The notes below the pieces were generated by a model. It was not told the origin of the DNA. It worked only from the letters and a program-made list of their open reading frames with translations, and made no database searches. From the NCBI GenBank assembly GCA_018398765.1, contig JAHBMJ010000094.1, positions 1 through 57,239 of the forward strand: DNA of 57,239 bases, in the 5' to 3' direction. This DNA comes from Chromera velia. Lineage: Eukaryota; Sar; Chromeraceae. The number at the start of each line of letters is the position of its first letter. Position 1 is the first letter of the stretch. The position numbers were made by a program, and so were the translations under genes. This document shows positions 13,091-26,055 of the stretch, one piece after another.

Positions 13091-13602
13091 TTTCTTTTCA
13101 AGCCACTTTTTGTCCTTGTAACGTGCCATTCCTCGAGTGGCCAGCAGACAGAACAACAACGAACGCACACCAGCTGCCAGCTAGACGGAGGGAAGGAGAT
13201 GCCGACCTCCCTCCCTCCCTCCCTCCCTCCCGGTATTGACTTTTCTCCCTTCCTTCTTGCCTGTCTGCTGCCTCTACAACTCTTCCTTGCCAGCTTTCTC
13301 TTTTGTAGAGTGGATTGAAGAGGAGACTCTCCATTCACTGACTCTCACGGAGTCATGGAGAGAGAATGAGACAGTTCACGAGGAACTTGAACGAGTTTTC
13401 ATGCATGAGGCCTGTGCGTGTTCCCCTTCTTCAGTGTGTCTTCTGCCCTGCACGTATGGAAGCAGATGTCCAAGACGAGTTGGCGGACATTCCACGTGAT
13501 GAATGGACGCGGAGAGTTGACCAAAAGAGACGCGCTGCAGCTATAGCCAGCGGTGATCAGAGGGCTTTGGAAATTCTGGGAAAGGCCCCTACCACAGCAT
13601 AG
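6013..13602 (+). CDS. Plastid-type NusG-like transcription factor with acidic linker and C-terminal extension
   Basis: NusG binds RNA polymerase and controls pausing and termination. Exons: 6013-6302, 6791-6859, 7174-7246, 7748-7813, 8392-8441, 8759-9002, 9285-9693, 10000-10097, 10379-10441, gap, 11048-11101, a possible short exon near 11229-11290, 11458-11549, 12203-12263, 12545-12884, 13309-13413, 13466-13602. Residues 1-27 form a signal peptide ending HTSA before FVV, then an Arg/Ser-rich transit-like stretch. Residues 81-182 match the NGN domain (YWYMVNINLR, DMWVPRYYERS, LTPGIIFVKM, CWVESTVVRKHYVP). An acidic linker of about 218 residues follows, then a KOW-like segment (KPGQWVRVLKAPED, GGIYRTTVTL). 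The C-terminus has an E/K/R-rich coiled-coil candidate (exon 12545-12884) and ends GKAPTTA. At over 700 residues it is about four times bacterial NusG. One intron (9003-9284) seems to use a GC donor. Junctions up to 10441 are phase-consistent; exons hidden in the gap cannot be excluded. Confidence 0.78.
7541..7612. repeat. CA then GA dinucleotide repeat
   Basis: A (CA)n run passes into a (GA)n run inside the third intron of the NusG-like gene. It is the source of several meaningless open frames here. Confidence 0.9.
7985..8157. repeat. CT, TATC and GT repeat cluster
   Basis: A (CT)n block, a short TATC run and TGTTTGTG/GT repeats follow one another inside the intron before exon 8392-8441 of the NusG-like gene. 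The pyrimidine-rich strand is the transcribed-sense strand. Confidence 0.9.
9694..9989. repeat. GTCA/GACA tetranucleotide run then GT microsatellite
   Basis: The intron after exon 9285-9693 of the NusG-like gene starts at its donor with repeated gtcagtc-type units, changes to agac/gacag units, and ends in a long (GT)n run just before the acceptor at 9999. The tetranucleotide units look like tandem copies of the donor motif. Confidence 0.88.
10466..10601. other. Assembly gap (run of N) next to G tracts
   Basis: 136 undetermined bases, plus one isolated n at 10462, flanked on both sides by runs of G. The gap lies between the KOW-like exon ending at 10441 and the exon at 11048, so the NusG-like model may lack an exon here. 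Open frames drawn through the N run are artefacts. Confidence 0.98.
12491..12540. repeat. CT then GT dinucleotide repeat
   Basis: Polypyrimidine-like (CT)n followed by (GT)n directly before the acceptor of exon 12545-12884 in the NusG-like gene. Confidence 0.88.
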
Positions 13603-14583
13603 AACATTTTGTTTGATAATTGTTTTGCTCCTAAGCTGCTCTCGGCTAGCTCCTGGAGCTCGTCGCAGTATTTATGAAGATAAATACTTGTGTAGCTGTA
13701 CGTTATCAATTTACTACTCCTGTTATAATTGCATTAAAATTGTGTTAATGCTAACAATTACTGTGATATATTATTGTTAATTATCAGTTGCCAGAGCTAG
13801 CTAGATTATAGTCCCAACAGTTCCAGAGTTAGTTTTCCTTAACATATAGGTGGCGTACAGGTCAGTATACATAATGATAAGCTGTTAAGCCTGAAATACA
13901 ACAACTATATGCTGCATAACATGTTTTCAATCTATTCAAATCTTATATATACCTCGATGTATACCTATAATCTAAATTATATAAGTAATAAGTGATTTAT
14001 TGGTGCTCTAAAACACTGTCGCCGCTAGTGTCGCCGTTTTATTTTTTAGATTCAATCAATCAATCAGATGTATACTTGTTTTTAGAAACGATGACAAACT
14101 TGAACTTCAAGTCAAAGAATTTGATCGAATTCTCTAGTCAAAATTTTTGAACTGAATTTATCTTGAGTGAAAAGCGTTAGTTTAAAAGGCAGCAGCAGCT
14201 GTAGTACATGCTATGCTATGAGTCGGCTAGTAGTGAATCGGAATCGTGACACAAAATGAAAAAAACAAACTATATTATTACGCACTCACTGGCAGGTACT
14301 AGGGCAGGTAGACAGGCAAACAGAAAGACAAGCAGGCAGGCACTAGGGCAGGTAGGCCTAGAGGTAGGCAGACAGACGTATATACGGACAAGGCAGGCCG
14401 CAGGCAGACTGGCAGAGCCCTAGGCAGAGCCGTGACGACGGATCGACGGTGGAATTCTCTTCTTTTCTTTCTTCCTGTTTTTCACCCTCTGCCTTAGTCT
14501 CTCTCTCTCTGTCTCTCCATCTCTCTGTCTCTCTGTCTCTCTGTCGCTCTGTCTCTCTGTCCCTCTGTCCCTCTGTCTCTCTG

Positions 14584-14619
<36 letters not shown>

Positions 14620-14676
14620 CTCTCTCTCTCTCTCTCTCTCTCTCTGTTCTCTCTCTCTCTCTCTCTCTCTCTCTGT

Positions 14677-14707
<31 letters not shown>

Positions 14708-15297
14708 TTCGGCACGAGCAGGGACATACAGGGAGAGAGAGAGAGCCTGATCGATGTCAAAGGCAAAAAGAAAGTCCATGTGGACATCGTCAGGCGGAAA
14801 GCTAGGCAGTGAGACAGCCTGGGGCAGACAAAGAGACGGACAGATGCAGAGGCAGGCAGGCAGGCAGGCAGGCAGAAAGGCGGGCAGGCAGGCAGGCGGG
14901 AAAGTGACTGATTGGAACTATCTGCGTACCTTGCCTCTCTTCTTACTCACACACCAGACAAGGATTCAAAGAAAGAACATCGACAGACAGAAAATATATG
15001 ATCTCACGGACACAATGATGCATAGACAGGGAGGGCAGACGGACGAACAGACAGACGGGCCGACGGACAGCTCACGCAAGGAGATCGAATCAACGGATCA
15101 GTCTGGATTTTTCGGTCCACCGGCTCTGTTCAACCTTTTTCTGTCAAGCCGCTCTTTTCAGGAAAGCACAGGGCTCTTTTCTGTCTCTTCAACTCACAAT
15201 TTCATCTAGAAAAATTCTCTTTGCAAGGACCCTTTCATCAATTAACTGCCCCTCGTCGTTCTCCATTCGGACTTCCCTTCTTGTCCCCGCTGTTCGG
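13603..15297. other. Intergenic region, AT-rich then repeat-rich
   Basis: Space between the convergent 3' ends of the NusG-like and RidA genes. 13603-14270 is AT-rich with no coding signal. 14280-14440 holds ggcag/gacag units. 14499-14704 is a long (CT)n tract with periodic GTTC breaks. 14840-14910 carries a GGCA repeat. Open frames here are only low-complexity sequence. I see no RNA gene. Confidence 0.7.
14499..14704. repeat. Long CT microsatellite
   Basis: About 200 bases of tctctctg/ctctctct units with three evenly spaced tctgttct interruptions. It lies in the gap between the NusG-like and RidA genes and produces false Leu/Ser or Arg/Glu open frames on the two strands. Confidence 0.92.
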
Positions 15298-15957
15298 TCA
15301 GTCCCGTACTCGCACCTCAAGATCCACTGTCACAGCAGCTGCCAGAGACCCAGACCCCAGACACGTCCTCACCCCCTTTCCCCGCTCTTCTCCAAGAACA
15401 TCACACAGCACGTCGCAACACCCGTCTATCACCTTCCCATGCCCACTAAAGTCCGGCGTTCCATTCACAACGCCCACTAATTTGATCACCTGCGCGCAAA
15501 TACACAGAAAAAGAATAAACAAGCACCGTTCTTCATTTTGAAGCCTCAGTTCAGAGAGAATGCATGCATGCTCGTTGGAATGCGTTCCTGGCTGCACAGG
15601 ACTCGCTGTCACTGCACAGTCAAGAATCAGAAGGCACACATGCACACATACAAATCAGTACATGCACTGTCATACCTGCTCCACTCGATCCAGGTCCCCT
15701 CCTAGGTGGTGACTCAGTGTGGACAGGAGACGGAGGCCTGCGTTCCGAGCTAAAGTCTCAGCTTGGACCGGAGAAATCGTGGCCAGGTCCCCTTCCCCGA
15801 CCTTTCCCGGCACCAGCTTTCCGTTTTCATCCATGCCAAAGTGGGTGCTTGTGAGCAGTCTGTTCCCATCACGGATGCACTTCCGGTAGGTGCCGACTGC
15901 TTCCTGAAAGACGGGCAGCACAATTCCCAATTCACGGAGACGGGCTGCAGTTGCCAT
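15298..15957 (-). CDS. RidA/YjgF/UK114 family protein (like_1 subfamily)
   Basis: RidA-type proteins hydrolyse reactive enamine/imine intermediates made by PLP enzymes. Two exons on the minus strand: 15957-15676 (94 codons, ends DRVEQ) and 15489-15298 (63 codons plus stop), joined in phase 0 through a GT..AG intron of 186 bp. The 157-residue product begins MATAARLRELGIVLP and matches the approximately 155-residue YjgF-like_1 subgroup along its length: GNRLLTSTHFG in place of the usual VSGQ segment, GKVGEGDL, NAGLRLLSTLSHHLGGDLD, VIKLVGVVNGTPDF, HGKVIDG and a C-terminal AVTVDLEVRV strand. An Arg in GVRTCLGSGSL is at the position of the conserved substrate Arg, but the usual LP next to it is replaced. 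No targeting peptide is visible. It sits head to head with Ran, 571 bp between start codons. Confidence 0.88.
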
Positions 15958-16528
15958 GCCTCAAACCTGTTTGCCGTTCGTTCGTTCACCTGAAGGAATC
16001 ACGATCCAACGGGGTTCAGTAGTGACTTGCGGAATTCCGCATTAAAGTTCGGCCGAGGCTTGACTTATGAGAAAAATATTCAGAAAAGGAACCACCGAGC
16101 TCGGTCGACGGTCGATCATCGATCCGCAGAAACAAAGTGGGCGCCGCGGGGGGCCCGCGGCTGCACGGGCCGAGTGGCCGCGGGCCGGGCCGTGCAGAAA
16201 GCCCAAAATTGTGCGGTTCGGGACCGCGGGGGCGCATGCACACCTCAAAATTCGCCTCACTGCACGGGCGAACCGCGTGGACTGCGATTTTGGTGTCGAC
16301 CAAAGAAGAGATTTTGTGTGAGAATTGTGGTGGGAAGAAGAAACCGACAAATCCTTCTGCTTAGTTTCCTGTACATTCGTGTCTTGACTCTCCTTCGTAC
16401 ACAAAGAGAAACCCGATCGAAAGTTTGTTCGTCTTTGCTGTTTGTAAAAGTTTTGGGTGGACGAAGGAGAAAGGTCCCTTTCTTCTCCAAGCTTCTTGTC
16501 CTGATTCCTTTGCACTTCCGGTGACAAA
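15958..16528. promoter_or_regulatory. Divergent region between RidA and Ran with GC-rich core
   Basis: 571 bp between opposite start codons. The part at about 16138-16250 is very GC-rich (CCGCGG, GGGCCCGCGG, GGCCGCGGGCCGGG) and is preceded by a cluster of tcgac/gatcgatc-like palindromes at about 16098-16128. It probably holds both core promoters and 5' UTRs (inference); no TATA box stands out. Confidence 0.5.
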
Positions 16529-19287
<2,759 letters not shown>

Positions 19288-20730
19288 ACGTGCTCGTGTG
19301 GACCGGGGGGTGTAGTCAATCAAAGAAGAGAAAACGCGTTTGTCTGTCCTACTGGCTGTGGTAGATGTTGGAAGGGTGTGGGGGGGCGCTTTGAAAGGAG
19401 GCTTGCAGGAAGGGAAGAAGTGGGCCTCCCTCCCAGTGGTCTCTCTCTCTTCCCTTTCCCTGTGATTTGATGTGTTTTGGTCTGAAGGGGCCCGTCTTCC
19501 CTTTTTGAAGGAAGGAGAAAGAATGGGTGAGGAAAAAGGAAGGATGCAGTGTGGGAAGGGGGGGGAAGGGTTGGGGGGGTAATTACGTGGACAGCCTGCA
19601 TGTGGCCAATCCATTCATGCCTTTGCTGTCTGTCCACCCTTTCGTTTGTGAACAAATAAGTGTCCTGACTGCTCTTTCTCTCTTCCTCTTCTTGCTTCAT
19701 AGCGCAACCGATAGTCGTTTCCTCTCTTTCTTTCTGCCTTTCTTTCTTTCCTTTTGTCTGTTGGGGTGAAAGAGACGGCGGTTCTGAGGAGGCCAAGAGA
19801 TGACAACCAATCAGACCATGTGGCATGAAGACGAGAAAAAAAAAAGAAAAAAGAAAAGAAGGGAAAGTCCAAGGAAGGAAGGAAGGAAGGAAGGAGTGAA
19901 CTCTCCCCTTCGAGCTCGTTCGGCAGTGTGTTGCGGGGGGGGGGGAGAAGGGAGGGAGGGGAAGGAAGCAAGAGGGGGGAGGAGGATTGGCGACATGCTG
20001 TCTCCTTCTTTGTTGCTCTTGCTCCCCTCTGAGCGACCTAAATGGAACAAAAGCAAGTCGGTGGAGGAGAGAGAAAATCATGCGTCGGCAAAAGTACCCC
20101 CCAAAGTTTTTTGTCTTCAACCACAGAGACTCCAAAGAACTTCCCTTCCCAATCCTGGTTGCGTCGTGTATCCAACAAAGAGAAGAAGAGGGATTGGGGA
20201 AAACGACATTCATTTAATATCCCCTCGACTGCCCTTTCTCCCTCCCCCTTTCTCTTCTTACTTTCTTGTGCCGTCTTCCCTCTTTCTAACGTGTCTTGTT
20301 TCTTACCGTTCCCTTCCAGCAGACTTCGGAGACGTTCAGGGGGAGCCTCAAAAGCTGTCTTCTTTCTCTCCATGCTTTTGTTCACCTAGCAGTCAGAGGC
20401 CAATTTAAGAAAAGAAGTGATCGAATCTTCCCTTCCTTCATCGTCGCTCAATCGATCCGAGTCCTCGACCTGCATGCACCTTCTATGATAACCCATGCAT
20501 CGCAATCTGCTCAAGAGGGAAGAAGGCTTCAAGAAGCGCTCATCTGCACCTTCGAAAAGAAACGAAATTCATTCAACCTGATCATCAGGCCACAGCGTCT
20601 TTGTCTTTACACATTGAAGACGATCACTGCAGTTGTCATTGCATAAACAACTTTTAGCACATTTTTAAGAATATGTTAAATGATATATAACCGCTAGCCT
20701 CCTAGCCGTTCGTAACCGTAAATTTCTTGT
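19288..20730. other. Ran 3' region and intergenic DNA, no gene seen
   Basis: Downstream of the Ran stop the sequence is rich in G runs, ggaag units and pyrimidine tracts up to about 20640, then turns AT-rich. The 297-codon minus-strand open frame at 19320-20213 is Ser/Pro/Phe/Arg low-complexity with no domain, splice-junction logic or signal of selection, so it is not called a gene. Confidence 0.6.
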
Positions 20731-20738
20731 AGTCGGCT

Positions 20739-21916
20739 CTAGGCGTGGTTTATACATACATATATACATTAAATTCTGTTCATCAAGAATGTATGCATGT
20801 ATATATGTAATGTATGTAAACTAATGTTGTAAAAGTCATTTTCAAAACCAAATTCCTGATAATGCCTAGGACAATGCCAGTTAAGTTCCTACTCAAGTTT
20901 ATACAGTCAGTTTAGTAGTTGGTCTATTAGCAAACTAGTGATAATTTAACACTGACAAACAAGGAGAGGACTTATATGCTGAGCTAGACCTGAGCTAGAA
21001 ATTAAATTTAATTTAGTTTTTTTAGCTAAATACTCCATGCAAAAAGCTGGTATAAAAACTTATTATTAAAAAGTTTAAGTAGGAGTCACTACACTGTAGG
21101 ATAGCTGACAGTATGGTTTCAAAGCAAACAAAACGGACATTCCATCGATGGATTCGGTTTTCTGTACACAACGAAGAGCCTCCAACTTCATTGATCTGTT
21201 CTTAGATTCCAGAAAAACTCCTTTTGATAGTCAGATGCTACTTACCGACTTCACAACGTCAATAATTCCTAATTATTCCAGGACCTTTGTTGCTGCTCTC
21301 TCCTCCTGTCATCGGTTTTTCCCCTTTCTCCCACCTTCTGCATTAAGAGCCATAGCTGTAGCTGCAGCTGCAGAGGTTGCAGTAGGCTGAGCACTCACCA
21401 GTGGCTGTACATAATCTCTCTCCGTCTTCATCCATACAATGGTCTTCTCCATTAAAATAGAAGCCTCATAGTCACTCTCACCAGGCCCGCCCACTCTGAC
21501 TCTATCTGATGGCGTTGCCTTGGCTAGCTAAAAAATTTTATGAGCAGCGCCGCTGCACCAGTCAAGTTTGAGTCTCTCTGTCACTTCTGTTCTGTATTCA
21601 AGATGAGACTAATCGCTTCGAGCTCTTTCTCCTGGTTAAGCACAACTAGCCGCCCAAACTTGTCCTTCCCCCCTTCTTCTTCTGCGTTGACTTTGATTAG
21701 CACAGGGCGACACTCTTCTTTTTTCTTACCTTCTCCGTTTGTCACCGTCCATGGCTCCCAGTCTTTATCAGACTCTGAATCCGATTCCCTCTGTGTTACT
21801 ACCTCTGTTACTATTTTTTTGAGCATAGTCTTTATATACATTGTGTATACATTATATTGAATTTCTCCAAGTGCAGAATGTATGTAAGAATGTATGTATG
21901 TATAAACCACGCCTAG
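20739..21916. mobile_element. hAT-type MITE-like element with TIRs and 8-bp target duplication
   Basis: The left end reads CTAGGCGTGGTTTATACATA and the right end is its inverted copy (about 23 matching bases before divergence). The element of 1178 bp is flanked on both sides by agtcggct (20731-20738 and 21917-21924), a perfect 8-bp target-site duplication. Eight-bp duplications are characteristic of the hAT superfamily. Inside are only short open frames on the minus strand (near 21309-21494 and 21581-21830) without recognisable transposase motifs, so it looks non-autonomous. The same CTAGGC start recurs at the element at 26527. Confidence 0.85.
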
Positions 21917-21924
21917 AGTCGGCT

Positions 21925-22789
21925 TACTTGAAAAGCTAGCTCGAAAGTCAAAGAACAATCAACTAGACAATGAATTATTGAAAAGGTTTAGCTAAATTAT
22001 CATCCTACATGTCATCGTCGTCCGTCCATTACCATCCATTTGGCATTTCTGAATTTCTAACATTAGAGATAGATCAGTCAAGGCACTATAGGATCAGCCA
22101 GTCCTCCCCAGCGTGCATTCAAAGTTTCAGCTTTATATTAATATAGACAACCTCTAGCTTAAGGACGGTTTACATACCTAGCTGTATGCGTACTACAGCG
22201 TACATACGCTACAAAATATCATGATATAAACAAATTACGCTTAGTAGAAATTATAACCCAACTGTATAGTTACTCAGACTGTACAACAGACTGTCAACAG
22301 TCTAGGTCAACAGTACGTACAAGCTAAATTAATTACTGAAGAATAGTAACAATAATAATAGTAAATTTAATAGGTCAATAGACTTCTATAGTGACTCTTA
22401 TTTGGACAGCTGGACCTCCAGGTGTATCTCAGTGTTCCTCCTTATTCGAGTCTAACATCATCTCTTGTACAATCCTTTGACATACCCACTTGACTGGGGA
22501 TGCGTAGTCTTCATACTTTTTGATATGCAAATGTGCTGCAGTCCGCGGCGAGCTCTCATCTGTGTGTTTTAAAGCACAGTCTTATCACTGTCCTCCTACT
22601 CTTTTTGAAAGATTTGTGAGTATTGGACCCACAGCCTCTCCACCCTTTCCTTCAGAGCATCTCGTCAATGAACAAGACCCTTACCGTCCTAACCCAATAT
22701 CCAACGAGGATACCCTGGCTTGAGCTCTGCATCCAGCCTTTTGCAGCTCGTTGAGTCTAAGCCCGTAATGTGCCATTTCTTTTTTGAGG
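21925..22789. other. AT-rich intergenic, no gene seen
   Basis: AT-rich sequence between the MITE and the LRR pseudogene. Short frames such as 22520-22723 have no recognisable domain or splice context. Confidence 0.6.
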
Positions 22790-23640
22790 GCTCTCGTTAA
22801 TGCAGACAAGCCCCCGTCGCGGAAAGAGCTTTATTTGTCCGTGGGGCAGGACCTTGAGGGAGAATTCAAAAGCGACGTGAACGCGGCATTTGTTGCCACT
22901 CTTCACGTCGGTTGATTAGCGGCCCTCACGGGCCTCAGTTTTTATCAATGGATAGGGCGCAGAGATGAAAAAGAGAGAGGCGAATGTTGGAGTGCACTGT
23001 GTAGTGCTCTCGGCAGTGGTCAGCTGCCCCTCCTCACGCGGCTCGACTTAGACAAACAGGAGTTACGGGACAACGATCTCGTTTTATTGGGGGATGCGGT
23101 AAGGAAAGGGGGGTTGGCTAGCATAGAGAGGCTGAATTTGAGCGACAACAGATTTGGAAGAGAGGGAATGAAGAGTTTGTTTTCTACTGTATGTGAGCCG
23201 ACAAAGAGGCTGCCTAACTTTGCCGTCCTTAACCTCATGAGAAGCATCAAAGGAAAGTGGCGTTGTACAGCCCTTGGCAATAGCGCTTAGGGCAGGGAAA
23301 CTGCAGAACTTGAACAGTCTCTAGCTTTCATACTGTCAACTGGGTGTTGAAGGCCATCGTATTCTCGGTGAAGCATTTGCCTCGAACCCCTGTCTAAGTC
23401 TGACTAGGCTGGATCTGGAACTCAAACTGGGGAACTATCGAATTGAAGAGGAAGGGGAAGCATGTTTCTCAGCATTTATTGCGGCCCTCACACTTGTATC
23501 CAGGGACCTTACCCAATCTGACTCAGCTTATTTTGTTTTTCAGTGGTCTGCTGCAAGCGATAAGCAACGCTTTGCTTCATGAGGCGCACGCAGCTGGAAA
23601 GTTACACTCTAGCTGTACCCTATACATATCCAAGTCATCA
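22790..23640 (+). pseudogene. Leucine-rich-repeat (RI/NLRC3-like) gene fragment
   Basis: Pieces of leucine-rich repeats of the ribonuclease-inhibitor type can be read on the plus strand in shifting frames: LPLLTRLDLDKQELRDNDL, GLASIERLNLSDNRFGREGM, then after a frame change VVQPLAIALRAGKLQNLNSL, a TAG at 23322-23324, then LSYCQLGVEGHRILGEAFAS and SLTRLDLE. Spacing fits the 28-29-residue RI repeat. Frame shifts near 23235, the in-frame stop and the absence of a start or splice structure mark it as a decayed copy. Upstream, ADKPPSRKELYLSVGQDLEG (about 22800-22860) may belong to the same gene. Large LRR families are common in alveolate algae; the parent gene's function is unknown. Confidence 0.6.
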
Positions 23641-24043
23641 TTGTAATTAACTGAGTTTTGTTTCATTGGCAAAGGCTACTGCATGATTCTACTGCAGTCT
23701 TAAAATTGGTTGATTCTAAGATTGATTTAATTATTTTATATTATAATTTTAATAGTTTAACATTATATAATCATAGTTTCAATATATAGCTTCAATCACT
23801 TTACCTAGTATTGTGGAGTCCTACCCTGTAGCACCGCCTTTTGAGCCTTCACATGCGCCATGACTGAGTGAGCCAGCGTGCCGCGCCACATTCCGCCGCC
23901 GCGCTTTGCTTCGTATGTGTCGCACGCGTCGATCAAAATCGTTAAAATCGAGTCTGACCTTCGTATTCAAGCATGCAATATGTCACTCGAGCAACGGATA
24001 GCATCGTTTGAGTCTGATGTCTGTTTGGCATAGATCAAGAATC

Positions 24044-24272
24044 TGAGAGAGAGGAATGAGTAGAAACTGTACATGATAGAATGAATGCAGCTGATTGGAA
24101 TACTAGATCGCGCTAGCGCTTAAACTGATATACTATTAGAGCCAAACCTTCTGTAAACTGTTGCTTAAGTTAGTGTTGCATACGTTCCTTCTCTAAATCT
24201 TCTTAAGGTTCTTGTCCTCGCTTTACCTTCTGTCTGGACGTCATAAGGTGGCCGGACAGGAGGGACAAAGCA
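24044..24272. repeat. Left direct repeat (LTR-like)
   Basis: Starts TGAGAGAGAGGAATGAG and ends GGGACAAAGCA. It contains the palindromic core gatcgcgctagcgc. It is followed by ttgTGGTGAACG, a possible but unproven primer-binding site. Confidence 0.75.
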
Positions 24273-25832
24273 TTGTGGTGAACGCTCAGCTCGATGAGTG
24301 TCGACTCTCGTGTAGCTTCTGTGATGGAGATCAGACCTGTCCTTTTGCGCAACAGTTGGAAACCGATTATAACGATACGGGCACGGTCAGGCAAAGACTG
24401 TGAGTAGGGGAATTCAGCATCCCCTTGCGTCCCAAGCTGCCTGGAGCCCTCTTTTAGATATCCCCTTTGAGTCCGATCCTGGACTTTGCCTTTGTCCTTG
24501 GGTGGAGAGCCCGAACATCCTTGGAGGTCGCCAAAGCCGATGGTGGAGACGTTGTTTGGTGTTGCTCGGGACTTTGAGGAGCCTGATTTCATTAAAAATG
24601 CCGCCTACGAGCAGATCGCAATCCAAATGGCCAGTAGAGTGCTTTTTTTATGTCTTTTAATTCTGCAACTGTCTCCATCTTTCGGACGAGTGTCGGCTGA
24701 TCACCTTCACTTGTCTTTGTTATTGGTTGCTTGCTTGTCTGCGCGAGGCTGACCACCTTCGTGGCCTGCAAACACCTCCAGCGTGTCTGGGTCTGCCTGG
24801 ACTGGTCCTCCGGCAGCGTCCAAATACAAGAAGACGCCCTTCGTCTCTCTATGTGCCTGCAATGCTGCCATTTTCTTCAAAGAGAAAACTTGTTGCTTCT
24901 GGCTGTCCGGGCGTCGTGCGGATCGTTTGATGAGTGACCGTTCGATCGAGTGCGTGAGACTCTGTATGTATATTAAACAGACAGAAGGGACAGGTGGTGG
25001 CGTACCACATGGACCAACGCAGTGACGGCCAGTGTGCTAGCCGGGGAAGGCCTTCTGCTCTGGGATCCCGACGCGGCGAGCCTGGAGTAGGAAGGAGGGG
25101 GAAGTAAGGAAGGGGTACAAAATGACATCGAGCCTGCTCTCGACGACAAGAAAGGCAGAAGGGTCGTGGCAGACCTACCGAGAGACAGAGTAGGGCACAC
25201 GGCAGCTGCCGCCTCGTCTCTCGCCGGCGTCGGCACATTTTCCACTAACAGAGAAGGGAAGGGGAGGGAGAAGGGGGGGGAAGGAGGAGGAGGGGGTGAA
25301 AGCGGGGGACAAAGGGAAAGGGAAAGGGCGGAAAGAGGGGGTTCTTCAGGGTGGGGGGGGGCGAATCGAATCGAGGCTGGCCGAAAGCATGCAAAGTAGT
25401 AGTAAGTAAAACGACCGTGACTGAGCGTGACTGAAGTGTCTGCGTGGGGCTGCCGGCCTTTTGCCCGGAGTTAAGAGTTCATATATTGAAAGGAGCAGCA
25501 AGGGGATGAAACGAGACAGAAAGAAGAGACGACATAAAGAGAAACCAGTGGGGCAGTCTGCAATATGTCTGGTCCCTTCCCTCCCTCCCTTTATGCAGTT
25601 ACTGACACGCGCGGAGTGTGTTTGTGCTCGACGAGACCGTCAAGTCCTTCTATCGATGAGAACTCCAACTCGATTGCCTACCCCTACGTTAGCTATGTAT
25701 GAAAAGGGCAGAGGACTGCCTGATTGTCGCCGCCATATGCTTATGCCTGCACGTGCCTGCGACTGCCTGTGACCGCCCTTGCGCCCCTGCACTAAACTCG
25801 GGAGAAGGATTGAGTAATGCAGTGACGGCCAG

Positions 25833-26055
25833 TGAGAGAGAGGAATGAGTAGAAACTGTGCATGATAGAATGAACGCAGCTGATTGGAATACTAGATCGC
25901 GCTAGCGCTTAAACTGATATAGAGCCAAACCTTCTGTAAACTGTTGCTTGAGTTATTGTTGCACACGTTCCTTCTCTAGATCTTCCTAAGGTTCTTGTCC
26001 TCGTTTTACCTTCTATCTAGACGCCATAAGGTGGCCGGATAGGAGGGATAAAGCA
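25833..26055. repeat. Right direct repeat (LTR-like)
   Basis: Near-identical partner of 24044-24272, ending GGGATAAAGCA. Most differences between the two are transitions. Confidence 0.75.

Larger units (their letters stand above)
24044..26055. mobile_element. Short LTR-flanked element (TRIM/LARD-like), about 2.0 kb
   Basis: Two direct repeats of about 225 bp, 24044-24272 and 25833-26055, both start TGAGAGAGAGG and end AAAGCA, so they have the TG..CA ends of LTRs. They differ by scattered substitutions and a small deletion (the actatt near 24130 is missing in the right copy). The 1560 bp between them has no gag or pol motif; short open frames look random. A 16-bp sequence, gcagtgacggccagtg, occurs at 25019-25034 and again across the left edge of the right repeat (25819-25834). 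No clean polypurine tract or target duplication was found, so classification as an LTR element is tentative. Confidence 0.55.

Noticed and set aside
14420-14805. Arg/Glu-rich minus frame and Leu/Ser-rich plus frame
   Set aside because: Both are the (CT)n microsatellite read on opposite strands.
19320-20213. 297-codon minus frame downstream of Ran
   Set aside because: Low-complexity pyrimidine-strand composition, no domain and no splice logic; similar open frames occur in every G/A-rich stretch here.
25019-25034. gacggccagtg resembling part of the M13 forward primer site, suggesting vector contamination
   Set aside because: Only 11 bases match, flanking sequence is not vector polylinker, and the motif recurs at 25819 next to a genomic repeat.
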